This document shows, one piece after another, positions 35,897-44,623 of a stretch of 64,000 bases of DNA (the stretch's first letter is position 1; each line of letters starts with the position of its first letter). The stretch is from Celerinatantimonas yamalensis (lineage in GTDB: Bacteria > Pseudomonadota > Gammaproteobacteria > Enterobacterales > Celerinatantimonadaceae), in NCBI RefSeq assembly GCF_046054155.1, contig NZ_JBEQCT010000001.1:186001-250000 (forward strand), written 5' to 3'. The position numbers were made by a program, and so were the translations under genes. The notes beneath the pieces are model-generated. The model did not search any database. It was not told the origin of the DNA and saw nothing but the letters and a program-made list of their open reading frames with translations.

Positions 35897-37543
35897 GTGC
35901 TTTTTTTCCGTGATATAGGTTTTCGTTGGAAACTGACAATCCCGATAGGGATTATTATATTGTTTGTATTGATATTGGCGGGTCGGAGTCTGTATTCTGA
36001 AAACCAGCAGGCAGAGGCTATTTCAATTGTTACGACTCGAGAACTCCCCTCCTTAAATCTTGTTCAACAAGCTGATCGCGATTTTCATCAAGCTTGGGTT
36101 GCCGAACGAAGTTTGTTAATGCTAAAAGTTGGTAGTTCTAATTACCAAGCCATGCAAAAAATGCATCAAGAAAATATCCTTCAAGTAGAACAGCGGATCA
36201 AAAAGTTGGATAACTATAACCCACCTGACAAAGTAAAAGAGCTTCTAGCTCAGTTTTGGCAAGTGTATCCAAAATGGCGACAGATGACAGAGCGTATTGA
36301 ACAAGAACGCTCTACTGATACGCGAGCTGGACGAAGCGTCGCGGTTGCGCTTTCATATAAGGAAGGGGAAGAATTATTTAATCAGTCTCGTGACTATTTG
36401 GATCAAATTGCTGCTCTTATTTATGAAGAGGCTAATAGTCGTGCAAAATTATTAGAAGCGATGCATGTTAGTTTTCGTATTGGACAGTTGACGTTAGCCA
36501 CCATTGCATTAGTTCTTTGTTTATGGCTACTGGTGTTTTTCCCATCGTTGATCACTCGCGATTTGGGAAATATTATCAACCAAATTAAAACGTTGGCCAA
36601 AGGCGGTGGTGATCTCACGCAACAAATGGCGATTGCACGTCGTGACGAGCTTGGGCAACTGGGACGCTACCTTGATCAATTTATAAATCAATTGCGTGAA
36701 TTAGTTAAACAAGTGGTTGAGCACACTCGCGATAGCGGTGACGAAGTGCAAAATATTGGCCAATTATCCCGTCAAGCAAGTACATCTCAAAAAACCCAGA
36801 CTGAGATGATGAATCAGGTTGCGCAGGCAAGTCGAGAGATGAATCACTCAATTCAATCGATTTCTGATCGTACCAGCGAGGCAGCTGAGCTGACTCAACA
36901 AGCTCACCATGATGCGATGCGTGGGCAATCTCAGGTTGAAGTGACCGGCGATAGCATTAAAGTTCTCAATGAAAGCGTGAACAACGCGACAGCTGCGATT
37001 TCGCGAATTGAAGAGGTGACAGTTAAAATTGGTAGCGTACTCACAGTGATCAGTGGGATTGCTGAACAAACCAATCTGTTGGCTCTAAATGCGGCGATTG
37101 AAGCCGCTCGAGCCGGTGAATCAGGACGTGGCTTTGCCGTGGTCGCCGATGAAGTGCGAGCGTTAGCAAGCAAAACTCAACATTCGACTGATGATGTGAA
37201 GGAGATGATTAGTAATCTAGACGACAGCGTGAAGGCCGCCGTTGCAACCATGCAACAAGCCGCTGAGCAGTCGCTACAGACACGAGATTCGAGTGAAGAA
37301 ACCAAACATGCGATCAATGCTATGATGGTCGCGATGGTTGGCGTCAAAGAGATTGCGGGACAAATCGCTTCTGTCACTGATGAACAAAGTCATAGTGCAA
37401 CCCAGATGCAACACTATATTACAGACATGGAAGCGCTAGCTCAAGATAGCTTAAATCAATCATCCAATGTGGAACAAGCGTGTAGCAAACTGGTGGCAAT
37501 GTATCATCAGCTCAATGCGTTAACTGGTAAATTCAAGGTGTAA
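35897..37543 (+). CDS. methyl-accepting chemotaxis protein
   Basis: The 548-residue transmembrane chemoreceptor starts at GTG (35897), preceded by AAGGGGAGG at 35881-35889. TM1 is at about 14-30 and a helical periplasmic domain at about 35-195 (of the four-helix-bundle type). TM2 is at about 196-217 and a HAMP domain at about 217-270. A long signalling coiled coil has the conserved tip around 385-425 (EQTNLLALNAAIEAARAGES, GFAVVADEVRALA). It would signal through CheA/CheW to the flagellar motor or a twitching system. It is paired with the PDC protein upstream. Confidence 0.95.
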   Translation: MLFFRDIGFRWKLTIPIGIIILFVLILAGRSLYSENQQAEAISIVTTRELPSLNLVQQADRDFHQAWVAERSLLMLKVGSSNYQAMQKMHQENILQVEQRIKKLDNYNPPDKVKELLAQFWQVYPKWRQMTERIEQERSTDTRAGRSVAVALSYKEGEELFNQSRDYLDQIAALIYEEANSRAKLLEAMHVSFRIGQLTLATIALVLCLWLLVFFPSLITRDLGNIINQIKTLAKGGGDLTQQMAIARRDELGQLGRYLDQFINQLRELVKQVVEHTRDSGDEVQNIGQLSRQASTSQKTQTEMMNQVAQASREMNHSIQSISDRTSEAAELTQQAHHDAMRGQSQVEVTGDSIKVLNESVNNATAAISRIEEVTVKIGSVLTVISGIAEQTNLLALNAAIEAARAGESGRGFAVVADEVRALASKTQHSTDDVKEMISNLDDSVKAAVATMQQAAEQSLQTRDSSEETKHAINAMMVAMVGVKEIAGQIASVTDEQSHSATQMQHYITDMEALAQDSLNQSSNVEQACSKLVAMYHQLNALTGKFKV

Positions 37544-37570
37544 CGATCAAGCTATCTATAAAGGTAATAA

Positions 37571-38346
37571 TCACTTCTCGGTATCCAGGAACTTGACCAG
37601 GTCAATGCCACTCTTTATCAAATGGCTGATCTGAGGGATATTTTCCTGCATATAAAAATGCCCTCCCTGAAATTCGTGCTGATAAAATGCTCCGGTGGTT
37701 CTCTCCTGCCACTGACGCATGTCATCCGTCGTCGCAGGGATATCCCGATCGCCTCCCAAAGCAAAGATGGTCGTCCCTTCAAGTTTTTTATCTGGGGACA
37801 ATCGGTGGGTTTCAATCGTCGTCAGATCCGCCCGCATGATCGGCAGGAGCAAGCTGCTGAAATCAGGATCGCTGAGCAGTTCCGAATTCTGCTCGCCAAA
37901 TTTTAATAAGGCATGAATCAGATACTCATCATCATACCGATGTAACATCTCTTTATCCGGACGATGTCCGGGCGCTTGGCTTGATAGAAAAAGCGTATCC
38001 ACGGATATCCCTTTGCGTTTCAGTTCAAACGCCAGCTCGAAAGCCATCACGGCCCCATGCTATGGCCCATCAGCGACAGAGAGAACCCCGGCTCAGCCTC
38101 AATGACATGGGCGATTTCCAGCACGTAATTCGACAGACTGGTGATCAACGGTTCTCTCATCCGGTCCTGACGCCCCGGATACTGAATGGAAAAAACCGCA
38201 ATATCCGGCGATAACGCGGCGGATAACGGCTGAAAATAATTCGCTGCGCCTCCGGCATGAGGCAGACAGATCAGACAACGTGCTCCCGGTGGTGCGGCAT
38301 GGTATTGGCGCACCCAGTGCTTACTTTTGATATTCAGTTTCATCAT
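37571..38346 (-). pseudogene. type II thioesterase, frameshifted
   Basis: Type II thioesterases remove stalled or wrong acyl groups from non-ribosomal peptide or polyketide carrier proteins. The N-terminal part (LICLPHAGGAANYFQPLSAA, IQYPGRQDRMREP) leads to the nucleophile elbow GHSMG. It then hits a stop because one G is missing from the run at 38054-38057 (minus strand). Inserting one base restores GHSMGAVMAFELAFELK and joins the downstream frame. That frame contains the Asp region (LGGDRDIPATTDDM) and the catalytic His (GGHFYM). The repaired protein would be about 258 residues, a normal length. The start at 38346 overlaps the nitrilase stop (TGATG). The damage may be real, a phase switch or a sequencing error in the homopolymer. 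Confidence 0.85.
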
Positions 38347-39188
38347 CAAGCCACAGTTGGCGACAAGCATGAATACCGATTCACAAAATCATTGAGCATC
38401 GTTTCTTTGCATCGCATTTGTTTCAAAATTTCAGGATCGAGTTCGGCCACAACGACACCGGGTTCACTTTCATGCGCTTCTGCAATCAGATTGCCGTAAG
38501 GCCCCCAAATCGCACTGGCACCGCAAGCGGGCCATCCCCCCGTGGTACCGACATGATTCGACATCAGGACATACATCGTATTGTCGAGCGCCCGGGCCGG
38601 CATCCAGATCCGAGATTCATGATAACCGTTCCCCTGACTGAACAAGGCACTCACCAGATAAGCATGGCAGCCGTCGACCGCCGCGGATCGCGCATGTTCT
38701 GCAAATCCTGAGTCATAACAGATGGCAAGCCCCAGTTTCCATCCGTCAATATGCAGAACGCCGGCTTCACTGCCCGGAGTAAAGAAATCCGCTTCGCCAC
38801 TGAAAAGCGCACGCTTATGGTAGTCCATGATGCGCTCCCCCTGTTCATTGAAACACACCGAACTAATGTAGACCCGATCCGCCTGCCATGTCGCCGCACC
38901 GACGATCGCCGTCACACCGGACTCGCGACAAGCAGCAGCGATGGGTTCAAGCCGTTCATCATGCGGACTGATTGCATATGCTTCAGGATTTGATTTGATC
39001 AGATCCGGCTCGTAACCGCTGAGAAATTTTTCCGGCAGCAGGACGACTCTGGCCTCTTGTTCCGCAGCTTGCCGGATCAACGCGACGGACTGACGGACAT
39101 TGGCACGAATATCCCCCGCATATGGCTGCGCCTGCGCAACAGCTACCCGCAATGTTTTGTCCGGATATGGTCTCAATTGACTTTCCAT
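38346..39188 (-). CDS. carbon-nitrogen hydrolase (nitrilase superfamily)
   Basis: Amidase/nitrilase-fold enzyme. The Glu-Lys-Cys triad is present: E in LLPEKFLSGYEP, K in YHKRALFSGE, and C in LAICYDSGFAEHARS. I place the start at 39188 (MESQLRPYP), where AAGGA lies eight bases upstream, giving about 280 residues. A longer frame reaches 39269 but has no ribosome-binding site and runs into the thioesterase remnant. It is translationally coupled to the thioesterase downstream and is visibly GC-richer than its neighbours. The substrate is unknown; its place among thioesterases suggests tailoring in a secondary-metabolite pathway. Confidence 0.85.
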   Translation of the reverse strand: MESQLRPYPDKTLRVAVAQAQPYAGDIRANVRQSVALIRQAAEQEARVVLLPEKFLSGYEPDLIKSNPEAYAISPHDERLEPIAAACRESGVTAIVGAATWQADRVYISSVCFNEQGERIMDYHKRALFSGEADFFTPGSEAGVLHIDGWKLGLAICYDSGFAEHARSAAVDGCHAYLVSALFSQGNGYHESRIWMPARALDNTMYVLMSNHVGTTGGWPACGASAIWGPYGNLIAEAHESEPGVVVAELDPEILKQMRCKETMLNDFVNRYSCLSPTVA

Positions 39189-39273
39189 ATTTGCATTCCT
39201 TTGAAAAAAGCCGACACGACAACGTGTCGGCTGATCGTAAATCAAAATGTCACGAACTAAAACATGCACTTGA

Positions 39274-39475
39274 CTAAAACAATGTGTACTTGACTAATTC
39301 AGCGACCTTTTCAGGTTGTGTCCGCATGAAATAGTGCCCGCCTTCATTCAGTTCGATCAAATGAATGTCCATTGTCACACGCGTCCAGTGCTTATACCGT
39401 TCGATATAGCCTTCCGTCGCCGGATCATCTTTCGAAATTACCAAGGATCAGGGCGGGATCGCACTTTGTTAGCGA
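39274..39475 (-). pseudogene. C-terminal remnant of a second type II thioesterase
   Basis: On the minus strand the frame ending at the TAG at 39274-39276 reads DDPATEGYIERYKHWTRVTM and then IHLIELNEGGHYFMRTQPEK, followed by VAELVKYTLF. This is the end of a type II thioesterase, including the catalytic His (GGHYFM). Just upstream the alternate frame gives CDPALILGNFE, so a frameshift sits near 39438-39445. The rest of the gene is missing where insertion-sequence-like DNA begins at about 39470. It is paralogous to the downstream frameshifted thioesterase. Confidence 0.75.
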
Positions 39476-39516
39476 ATATGATCTAATATCGGAAAGCCCT
39501 CATTCATTCAGCCATT

Positions 39517-40325
39517 TTGAACCTAATAGAACATCTATCTGTAGTCAAAGATACTCGCTCAGACATTAATCAAAAACAGGACCTTATCGACGTCATGTTC
39601 CTCGTTATCAGCGCCATCGCATCGAGGTGTGAAGGTTGGCAAGATATTGAACTATATGGCGAAGAAAAACTCGACTGGTTGAGAAAGTATCGTCCATTTG
39701 AAAATGGTATTCCACGTTGACATACCATCGCACGCATCCTGCGTTCAGTCGTTGCTGAGTCGTTACTTGAAGCGTTTGCTTGTTGGATTAACGAACAAAG
39801 AACTAGCCAAAATAAGCCTGTCATCGCATTTGATGGAAAAGTCCTACGTGGCTCGTACCGAAATGACAGCAAAAAAGCGTTACAGCTGGTGACCGCTTAT
39901 GACACTGAGCGTGGTCTCGTTTTAAGCCAGAAGCCGACAGCGACTAAAAATGGTGAGATCAATGTTGTGCGCCAACTGCTTGATGTTATTCATGTAAAGG
40001 GCAGTATCAATTACTATTGATGCGCTGCATTGTCAGCGAGAAACCCTCGATAAAATTGCAGAGAAAAAGGCCCATGTTGTGATCCAAGTGAAAAACAACC
40101 AACCGAAACTCAGAAAAGCGGTTGTGGAGAAATTTCAAGCCGTTTTCGACGCCGGAAAAGAAAAAATCGTTACTGAAATCAAAGAAAAACATCATGGTCG
40201 CCAAGAAGAACGATATGTATTTCAGTTAAAAGCAATACTACCCGAAGGACTTGCTCAAAAATGGCCGACGATACGAAGCATTATTGCCGTAGAGCGCCAT
40301 CGAAGTATCAATGGAAAAGGCAGTA
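39517..40325 (+). pseudogene. ISAs1-family transposase, decayed
   Basis: Remnant of an ISAs1 (H-repeat-associated) transposase. Recognisable pieces in order are DTRSDINQKQDLIDVMFLVI, GWQDIELYGEEKLDWLRKYR, then a stop TGA at 39718-39720. They continue with KPVIAFDGKVLRGSY (a DDE-type acidic residue), TATKNGEINVVRQLLDVI, a frameshift near 40007-40010 with TGA at 40018-40020, then IDALHCQRETLDKIAEKKAH and VIQVKNNQPKL, and finally RSIIAVERHR. Similarity stops near 40325, so the C-terminus with the last catalytic region is lost. At least one stop, one frameshift and a truncation make it inactive. Confidence 0.88.
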
Positions 40326-40333
40326 TAGACCCC

Positions 40334-40365
40334 CTAGCTATAAAGCCACATGGATTTGTAGCTAG
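40334..40365. repeat. 32-bp imperfect palindrome at the end of the IS remnant
   Basis: CTAGCTATAAAGCCAC (40334-40349) and the reverse complement of 40350-40365 match at 13 of 16 positions, with perfect 7-bp outer arms CTAGCTA/TAGCTAG. It lies just past the point where transposase similarity ends, so it may be an element terminus or a small inserted element. Confidence 0.45.
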
Positions 40366-40652
40366 TTCCTATTCTCATCCATGTTTAAACGTCGATGTAA
40401 CGCACTACTTTCTTTTAAGTCAATGCCTTTCGCAATCTGTGATTTGGTTAGCTTATACAGACAAGACGTCATAGCGCGCCATCCAAAATTTGACAACGAT
40501 ATCAATTATGACAATTAGACTGATTATCAAAGTGCTTTTTGATGGCCGTCAACAACTTGGTGAGATTGTTCATGAATAGTGGTTGGTAACGATATGTTGA
40601 TGTGTATCTTTGATTGTCTTCACTCACAAATTTCTTGCAATAGGAATAAGCC
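40366..40652. other. intergenic region before the DASS transporter
   Basis: About 290 bp after the IS remnant. A minus-strand 36-codon frame (40472 to 40362; MTSCLYKLTKSQIAKGIDLK at its start) overlaps the palindrome and may be another mobile-element fragment, but I cannot assign it. The promoter of the transporter gene should lie in the last 100 bp. Confidence 0.35.
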
Positions 40653-42101
40653 ATGAGATGGATTAAAAATTTAGCGCCACTGCTGGTTGCTATCGTGATA
40701 GCTGTCCTTCCGGCCCCAGCAGGGCTTGATGCGTATGCATGGCGATACTTCGCTATTTTTATCGGATGTGTAGTGGGGCTTATTTTCGAACCGCTACCGG
40801 GTGCGGTCGTAGGGTTGATAGGGGTTGTGCTAATCGGACTATTGAATCACTGGGCGTTATTTTCTCCTACGCAACTGGCAGACCCGCATTTTCATGCTGC
40901 GAAAGCTGCCTTCAGCTGGGTGGTGTCAGGATTTACTAACGGGACTGTTTGGTTAATCTTCGGTGCATTTATGTTTGCACTTGGCTATGAAAAGACTGGG
41001 CTGGGTCGACGTATCGCACTTTGGTTGGTTAAAACAATGGGAAAACGTAGTCTTACCCTTGGTTATGCCATCATGATTGCAGATCTGATTTTAGCTCCTT
41101 TTACGCCATCCAATACAGCTCGCAGCGGTGGCACCATATTTCCAATTATTCGTAATCTTCCCCCTTTGTATGATTCTAATCCTGACGATGAAAGCCGTAA
41201 ACGCATTGGGACTTATCTGATGTGGACTGCAATTGCGACTACATGTGTGACCAGTTCAATGTTTCTAACCGCACTGGCGCCTAATTTACTAGCAGTAGCT
41301 CTGACTGAGTCTGCAACGGGCATTGTGATCAGTTGGAGTGATTGGTTTTTAGCCGCTGGCCCTGTGTGCGCACTCCTTTTATTGTTGGTCCCTTTACTCA
41401 GTTACTGGCTGTGTCCACCTGAAATTAAATCAGGCTCAGCGGTCTGTGAATGGGCTGGCAAAGAATTGGTGCAGATGGGAAAATTGAGCCGTAATGAGTT
41501 GTTGTTACTCTGTTTTGTCGTGATGGCTCTGCTGTTATGGATTTTTGCGGGGCAATATATGGCGGGAGCTCTAGTAGGGCTGCTGGTCGTTATTTTGATG
41601 TTAACCTGTAAAATTTTAACTTGGGACGACATCCTAAGCAATAAATCAGCTTGGAATACACTGGTGTGGTTTGCAACATTAGTTGCGTTAGCTGGTGGCC
41701 TGAGTAAGGTTGGATTTGTAAAATGGTTTGGCCAGCTGGTGGGAAGTCAGATCGGGGGGATGAATCCAACCATGGCCATGTTGGTCTTAGCGTTGATTTT
41801 CTATTTATTGCACTATTTATTCGCCAGTGTCACCGCTCATACAACAGCGCTATTGCCGGTTATTTTGGCTGCAGCTTCTGGGATACCGGGGCTTAATATG
41901 CATATGTTTATCTTTTTGCTAATGCCGATGTTAGGTCTGATGGGGATTATTACACCTTATGGGACGGGGCCTAGTCCTGTCTACTACGGCAGTGGTTTTA
42001 TTCCTGGGCCATTGTGGTGGAAGTTAGGTGCAATTTTTGGCACGCTTTATCTAGTTGTATGGTTAGGACTTGGTCTCCCGTGGTTACACGTGGTGTTTTA
42101 A
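40653..42101 (+). CDS. DASS-family (SLC13/CitT-like) anion transporter
   Basis: The 482-residue polytopic inner-membrane carrier has about 11-12 hydrophobic segments. It resembles the bacterial 2-oxoglutarate/malate, citrate/succinate and tartrate/succinate carriers of the divalent anion:sodium symporter family. Family blocks include WLIFGAFMFALGYEKTGLGR and RIALWLVKTMG, APFTPSNTARSGGTIFPIIR (the SNT motif of the first binding hairpin), and TPYGTGPSPVYYGSGFIPGP near the end. It probably takes up or exchanges C4-C6 dicarboxylates; the exact substrate cannot be told. Start ATG at 40653. It stands alone. Confidence 0.9.
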   Translation: MRWIKNLAPLLVAIVIAVLPAPAGLDAYAWRYFAIFIGCVVGLIFEPLPGAVVGLIGVVLIGLLNHWALFSPTQLADPHFHAAKAAFSWVVSGFTNGTVWLIFGAFMFALGYEKTGLGRRIALWLVKTMGKRSLTLGYAIMIADLILAPFTPSNTARSGGTIFPIIRNLPPLYDSNPDDESRKRIGTYLMWTAIATTCVTSSMFLTALAPNLLAVALTESATGIVISWSDWFLAAGPVCALLLLLVPLLSYWLCPPEIKSGSAVCEWAGKELVQMGKLSRNELLLLCFVVMALLLWIFAGQYMAGALVGLLVVILMLTCKILTWDDILSNKSAWNTLVWFATLVALAGGLSKVGFVKWFGQLVGSQIGGMNPTMAMLVLALIFYLLHYLFASVTAHTTALLPVILAAASGIPGLNMHMFIFLLMPMLGLMGIITPYGTGPSPVYYGSGFIPGPLWWKLGAIFGTLYLVVWLGLGLPWLHVVF

Positions 42102-42511
42102 CGTGGTGACGGTTCTGATGGATGACTTGATAGGGTTCAGATGAAGTCATTCACGCCATCTGAAATTGATAGCCTCTAAGGAGGCTATCAATGTTTAATC
42201 ATTAATTTCCGTAAGTTTTGAAGGTGAGCAGTAATTCATTTGTCTCACTTAGTGGTATTGGCTATGATGCCCTTGGCGGCTTCGGCATAATGATTCGATT
42301 AGCCTTGAATGGCCAGGGGCCGCCACTTGTTTTGGAGTCTTCTTCTAGTTCTAGCGTATATACTTTACCCACACCGTCATTGACGGACTGGAATCTTTTT
42401 GCTCACAACTACCGTGAGCGTTATTCATCTTTATTTGGGGATTTATAGGGATGTCATCTGCGGCATGAATAATAGTCATAAATTGATTTAATTGAAGAGA
42501 GGTTCATAAGT
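42102..42511. other. intergenic region between transporter and HAD phosphatase genes
   Basis: The 410-bp region holds the hairpin at 42165-42192. An open frame of 76 codons at 42218-42448 starts at TTG without a good ribosome-binding site and has no recognisable product. I regard it as doubtful. AGAGAGG precedes the HAD gene. Confidence 0.35.
42165..42192 (+). terminator. hairpin after the DASS transporter gene
   Basis: Perfect 12-bp stem ATTGATAGCCTC (42165-42176) / GAGGCTATCAAT (42181-42192) with loop TAAG, about 65 bp after the stop. It is followed by GTTTAATC rather than a long T-run. It is a likely terminator. Confidence 0.65.
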
Positions 42512-43126
42512 ATGCCGACTATTCGTAATATTGTGTTTGATATTGGCAATGTCATGGTGCGCTGGTCACCACTGGAAATTATTCGACTCACTTTCGGCGA
42601 GCAGGTTGATGGTGCATCGCTGGCGGCTAATATTTTTCAAAGTTCATTGTGGTTAGATTATAATCGAGGGGTTTATACACAGTTGCAAGTACGTCAGCAG
42701 TTGCAAGAGCAGATGAATTTTTCAGACGATGAGTTAAATCGCTTGTTTTACTATTTAGTCAATTCACAGATCCTCATTTATGGACAGGTTGACTTACTCA
42801 AACGGCTTCATCAGGCAGGTTATCAGTTATACACTTTAACAGATAATGTGCCGGAAATTGTTAGTTTTATTAAACAACGCTATGATTTTTGGCCATATTT
42901 TCATGGTGAAGTGGTATCGGCTGATGTCGGGTGTTTAAAACCAGATCCGGTTATTTATCAATACCTGTTAAATACCTACCAACTCAACCCTGCCGAATCC
43001 GTTTTTACCGATGACCTCATGGCGAATATTCAAGGGTGTCAAAATGCAGGGATGCACGGTATTCATTTTCGCTCGTCAACGCAATTAGAAACTGATCTTC
43101 GCGCGTTAGGTGTGCAAATGGATTAA
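42512..43126 (+). CDS. HAD-superfamily phosphatase (YihX-like)
   Basis: The 204-residue haloacid dehalogenase-like hydrolase carries motif I as VFDIGNVMVRW (nucleophile D10), motif II TLTDN, the motif III lysine in LKPDP, and motif IV VFTDDLMANIQG. The FDIGNV form and length match the YihX group, whose E. coli member dephosphorylates alpha-D-glucose-1-phosphate. The true substrate is not certain. It is a monocistronic gene with AGAGAGG upstream. Confidence 0.88.
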   Translation: MPTIRNIVFDIGNVMVRWSPLEIIRLTFGEQVDGASLAANIFQSSLWLDYNRGVYTQLQVRQQLQEQMNFSDDELNRLFYYLVNSQILIYGQVDLLKRLHQAGYQLYTLTDNVPEIVSFIKQRYDFWPYFHGEVVSADVGCLKPDPVIYQYLLNTYQLNPAESVFTDDLMANIQGCQNAGMHGIHFRSSTQLETDLRALGVQMD

Positions 43127-43267
43127 TCGCTATCTTCTGCGAATTGTCTTTTTATTATCATGGCTCAAGTCAGTACTAGGCTTTTTAATATCACCAAGCC
43201 TAGTACTATTGCGTCGTATTGTATAGAAAGAGTTATTTATGTTGAGTTGATGAGAACCAATCTTAAT

Positions 43268-44497
43268 TTATTGTTTAATGCACTCATCAACTGGTGGAAT
43301 GGGTTCTCTCCAGCCAATTAAACAAGTAAAAATAATAAATGCAATAGCGTAGCACCCAAATATAGTGATGGCCATTGCTGCTGTTGAGCTGCCACCTAAC
43401 CCACTTAGAGGGGCACTGATCCCACCTAATACAAACATGCATGCACCGAGTAGGGCTGAAGCACTCCCTCCACTTTGCGCAGGAACTTCTTGCATGGCTA
43501 GCATTGTGCCAGTTGTCCCAATCATGCTGTTGACGCTAATGGTGATAAATAAAATGGGTAAGAGCAACCACAATGACGCGTCGATAAAACCGATTACAAC
43601 CAAAAGAGCTGCGCTTGTAATGGCTAAGATTAATACGCCTTTTAAAACGACTAGTTCTCCCCAGCGTTTGGCGAGACGAGCACTTATTTGTGCGGCGATG
43701 ATGAGCCCTAATCCATTGGCAGCAAAGCATAAGCTATATAGCTGTGCGGACAGATGATAGTGCTCCTGGAGTACAAAAGAGGACGCTCCAATATAGGCAA
43801 ACATACCAGCTAAAATAAACCCCTGTGTTAAGCACAGACCGATAAAACGGCGTTGCAACACTAAATTTCCTAACTGACCAAAGACACTGATAAAGCTTCC
43901 TTTGTGTCGCAGTGGTTTGGGTAAGGTTTCGCTGATTTGAAAGTGGCTAAAAATCAGTAATAAGCTGCTTGCAATGCCAAGTACCATAAAAATGTCTCGC
44001 CAATTGAGCCATGTCAGCAAAATCCCTCCGACAACAGGCGCGATAATGGGGGCGATGCCATTAATCATCATCAGTAGTGCAAAAAATTGCGTTAATGCTG
44101 AGCTTTGATACTTGTCTCGAGCAATTGCCCGGCTAATCACAACGCCGCCCGATCCCATCACACCTTGGATAAAGCGAGCTAAAATCAGCTGTTCAACATT
44201 CACGGCAAAGTAGCACGTCCATGATGCAACAACTAGGATAAGTAAAGAGATGAGTAAAGGCGGACGCCGTCCTAACCGGTCACTTAAAGGACCGAAGATT
44301 AGTTGCCCTAATCCCAGTCCAATCAGGGTGGCTGTTAAGCTTAACTGCGTTGCTGATGAGGTTGTAAGAAAATCATGTGTGATCTGGGGTAATGCTGGTA
44401 AATACAGATCAGTGTACAACGGCCCTAAAGCTGAAAGACAACCTAAAATAAGTGCATAATGGATTCGTGTTTGTGGCAAACAGCCAGCTGTTTTCAT
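43268..44497 (-). CDS. Bcr/CflA-type multidrug efflux transporter (MFS)
   Basis: The 409-residue major facilitator with 12 predicted helices belongs to the DHA1 drug:H+ antiporter group (Bcr/CflA). Hallmarks are YTDLYLPALPQITHDF at the first helix, the loop 2-3 motif GPLSDRLGRRPPLL and the motif C-like MGSGGVVISRAIARD. It would export compounds such as bicyclomycin or chloramphenicol. It is monocistronic, about 130 bp from the protease gene upstream. Confidence 0.92.
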   Translation of the reverse strand: MKTAGCLPQTRIHYALILGCLSALGPLYTDLYLPALPQITHDFLTTSSATQLSLTATLIGLGLGQLIFGPLSDRLGRRPPLLISLLILVVASWTCYFAVNVEQLILARFIQGVMGSGGVVISRAIARDKYQSSALTQFFALLMMINGIAPIIAPVVGGILLTWLNWRDIFMVLGIASSLLLIFSHFQISETLPKPLRHKGSFISVFGQLGNLVLQRRFIGLCLTQGFILAGMFAYIGASSFVLQEHYHLSAQLYSLCFAANGLGLIIAAQISARLAKRWGELVVLKGVLILAITSAALLVVIGFIDASLWLLLPILFITISVNSMIGTTGTMLAMQEVPAQSGGSASALLGACMFVLGGISAPLSGLGGSSTAAMAITIFGCYAIAFIIFTCLIGWREPIPPVDECIKQ

Positions 44498-44623
44498 AAC
44501 ATTCCTTATTTTGATTATAAGTTTAAAGTGTGGAAGACGTAAAAGTTGTGCATAGCTATGTATCGCTTGATCTGTTCCTCTGAGACCGCATAGGTATAAG
44601 CTATACGGCCGTTATCAACAAGG

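Noticed and set aside
38418..38711. Plus-strand frames over the nitrilase/thioesterase region
   Set aside because: They are shadows of the minus-strand genes, favoured by the higher GC content of this patch.
42218..42448. 76-codon gene upstream of the HAD phosphatase
   Set aside because: TTG start with no clear ribosome-binding site, no recognisable product, and low-complexity Ser run; kept only as a remark.
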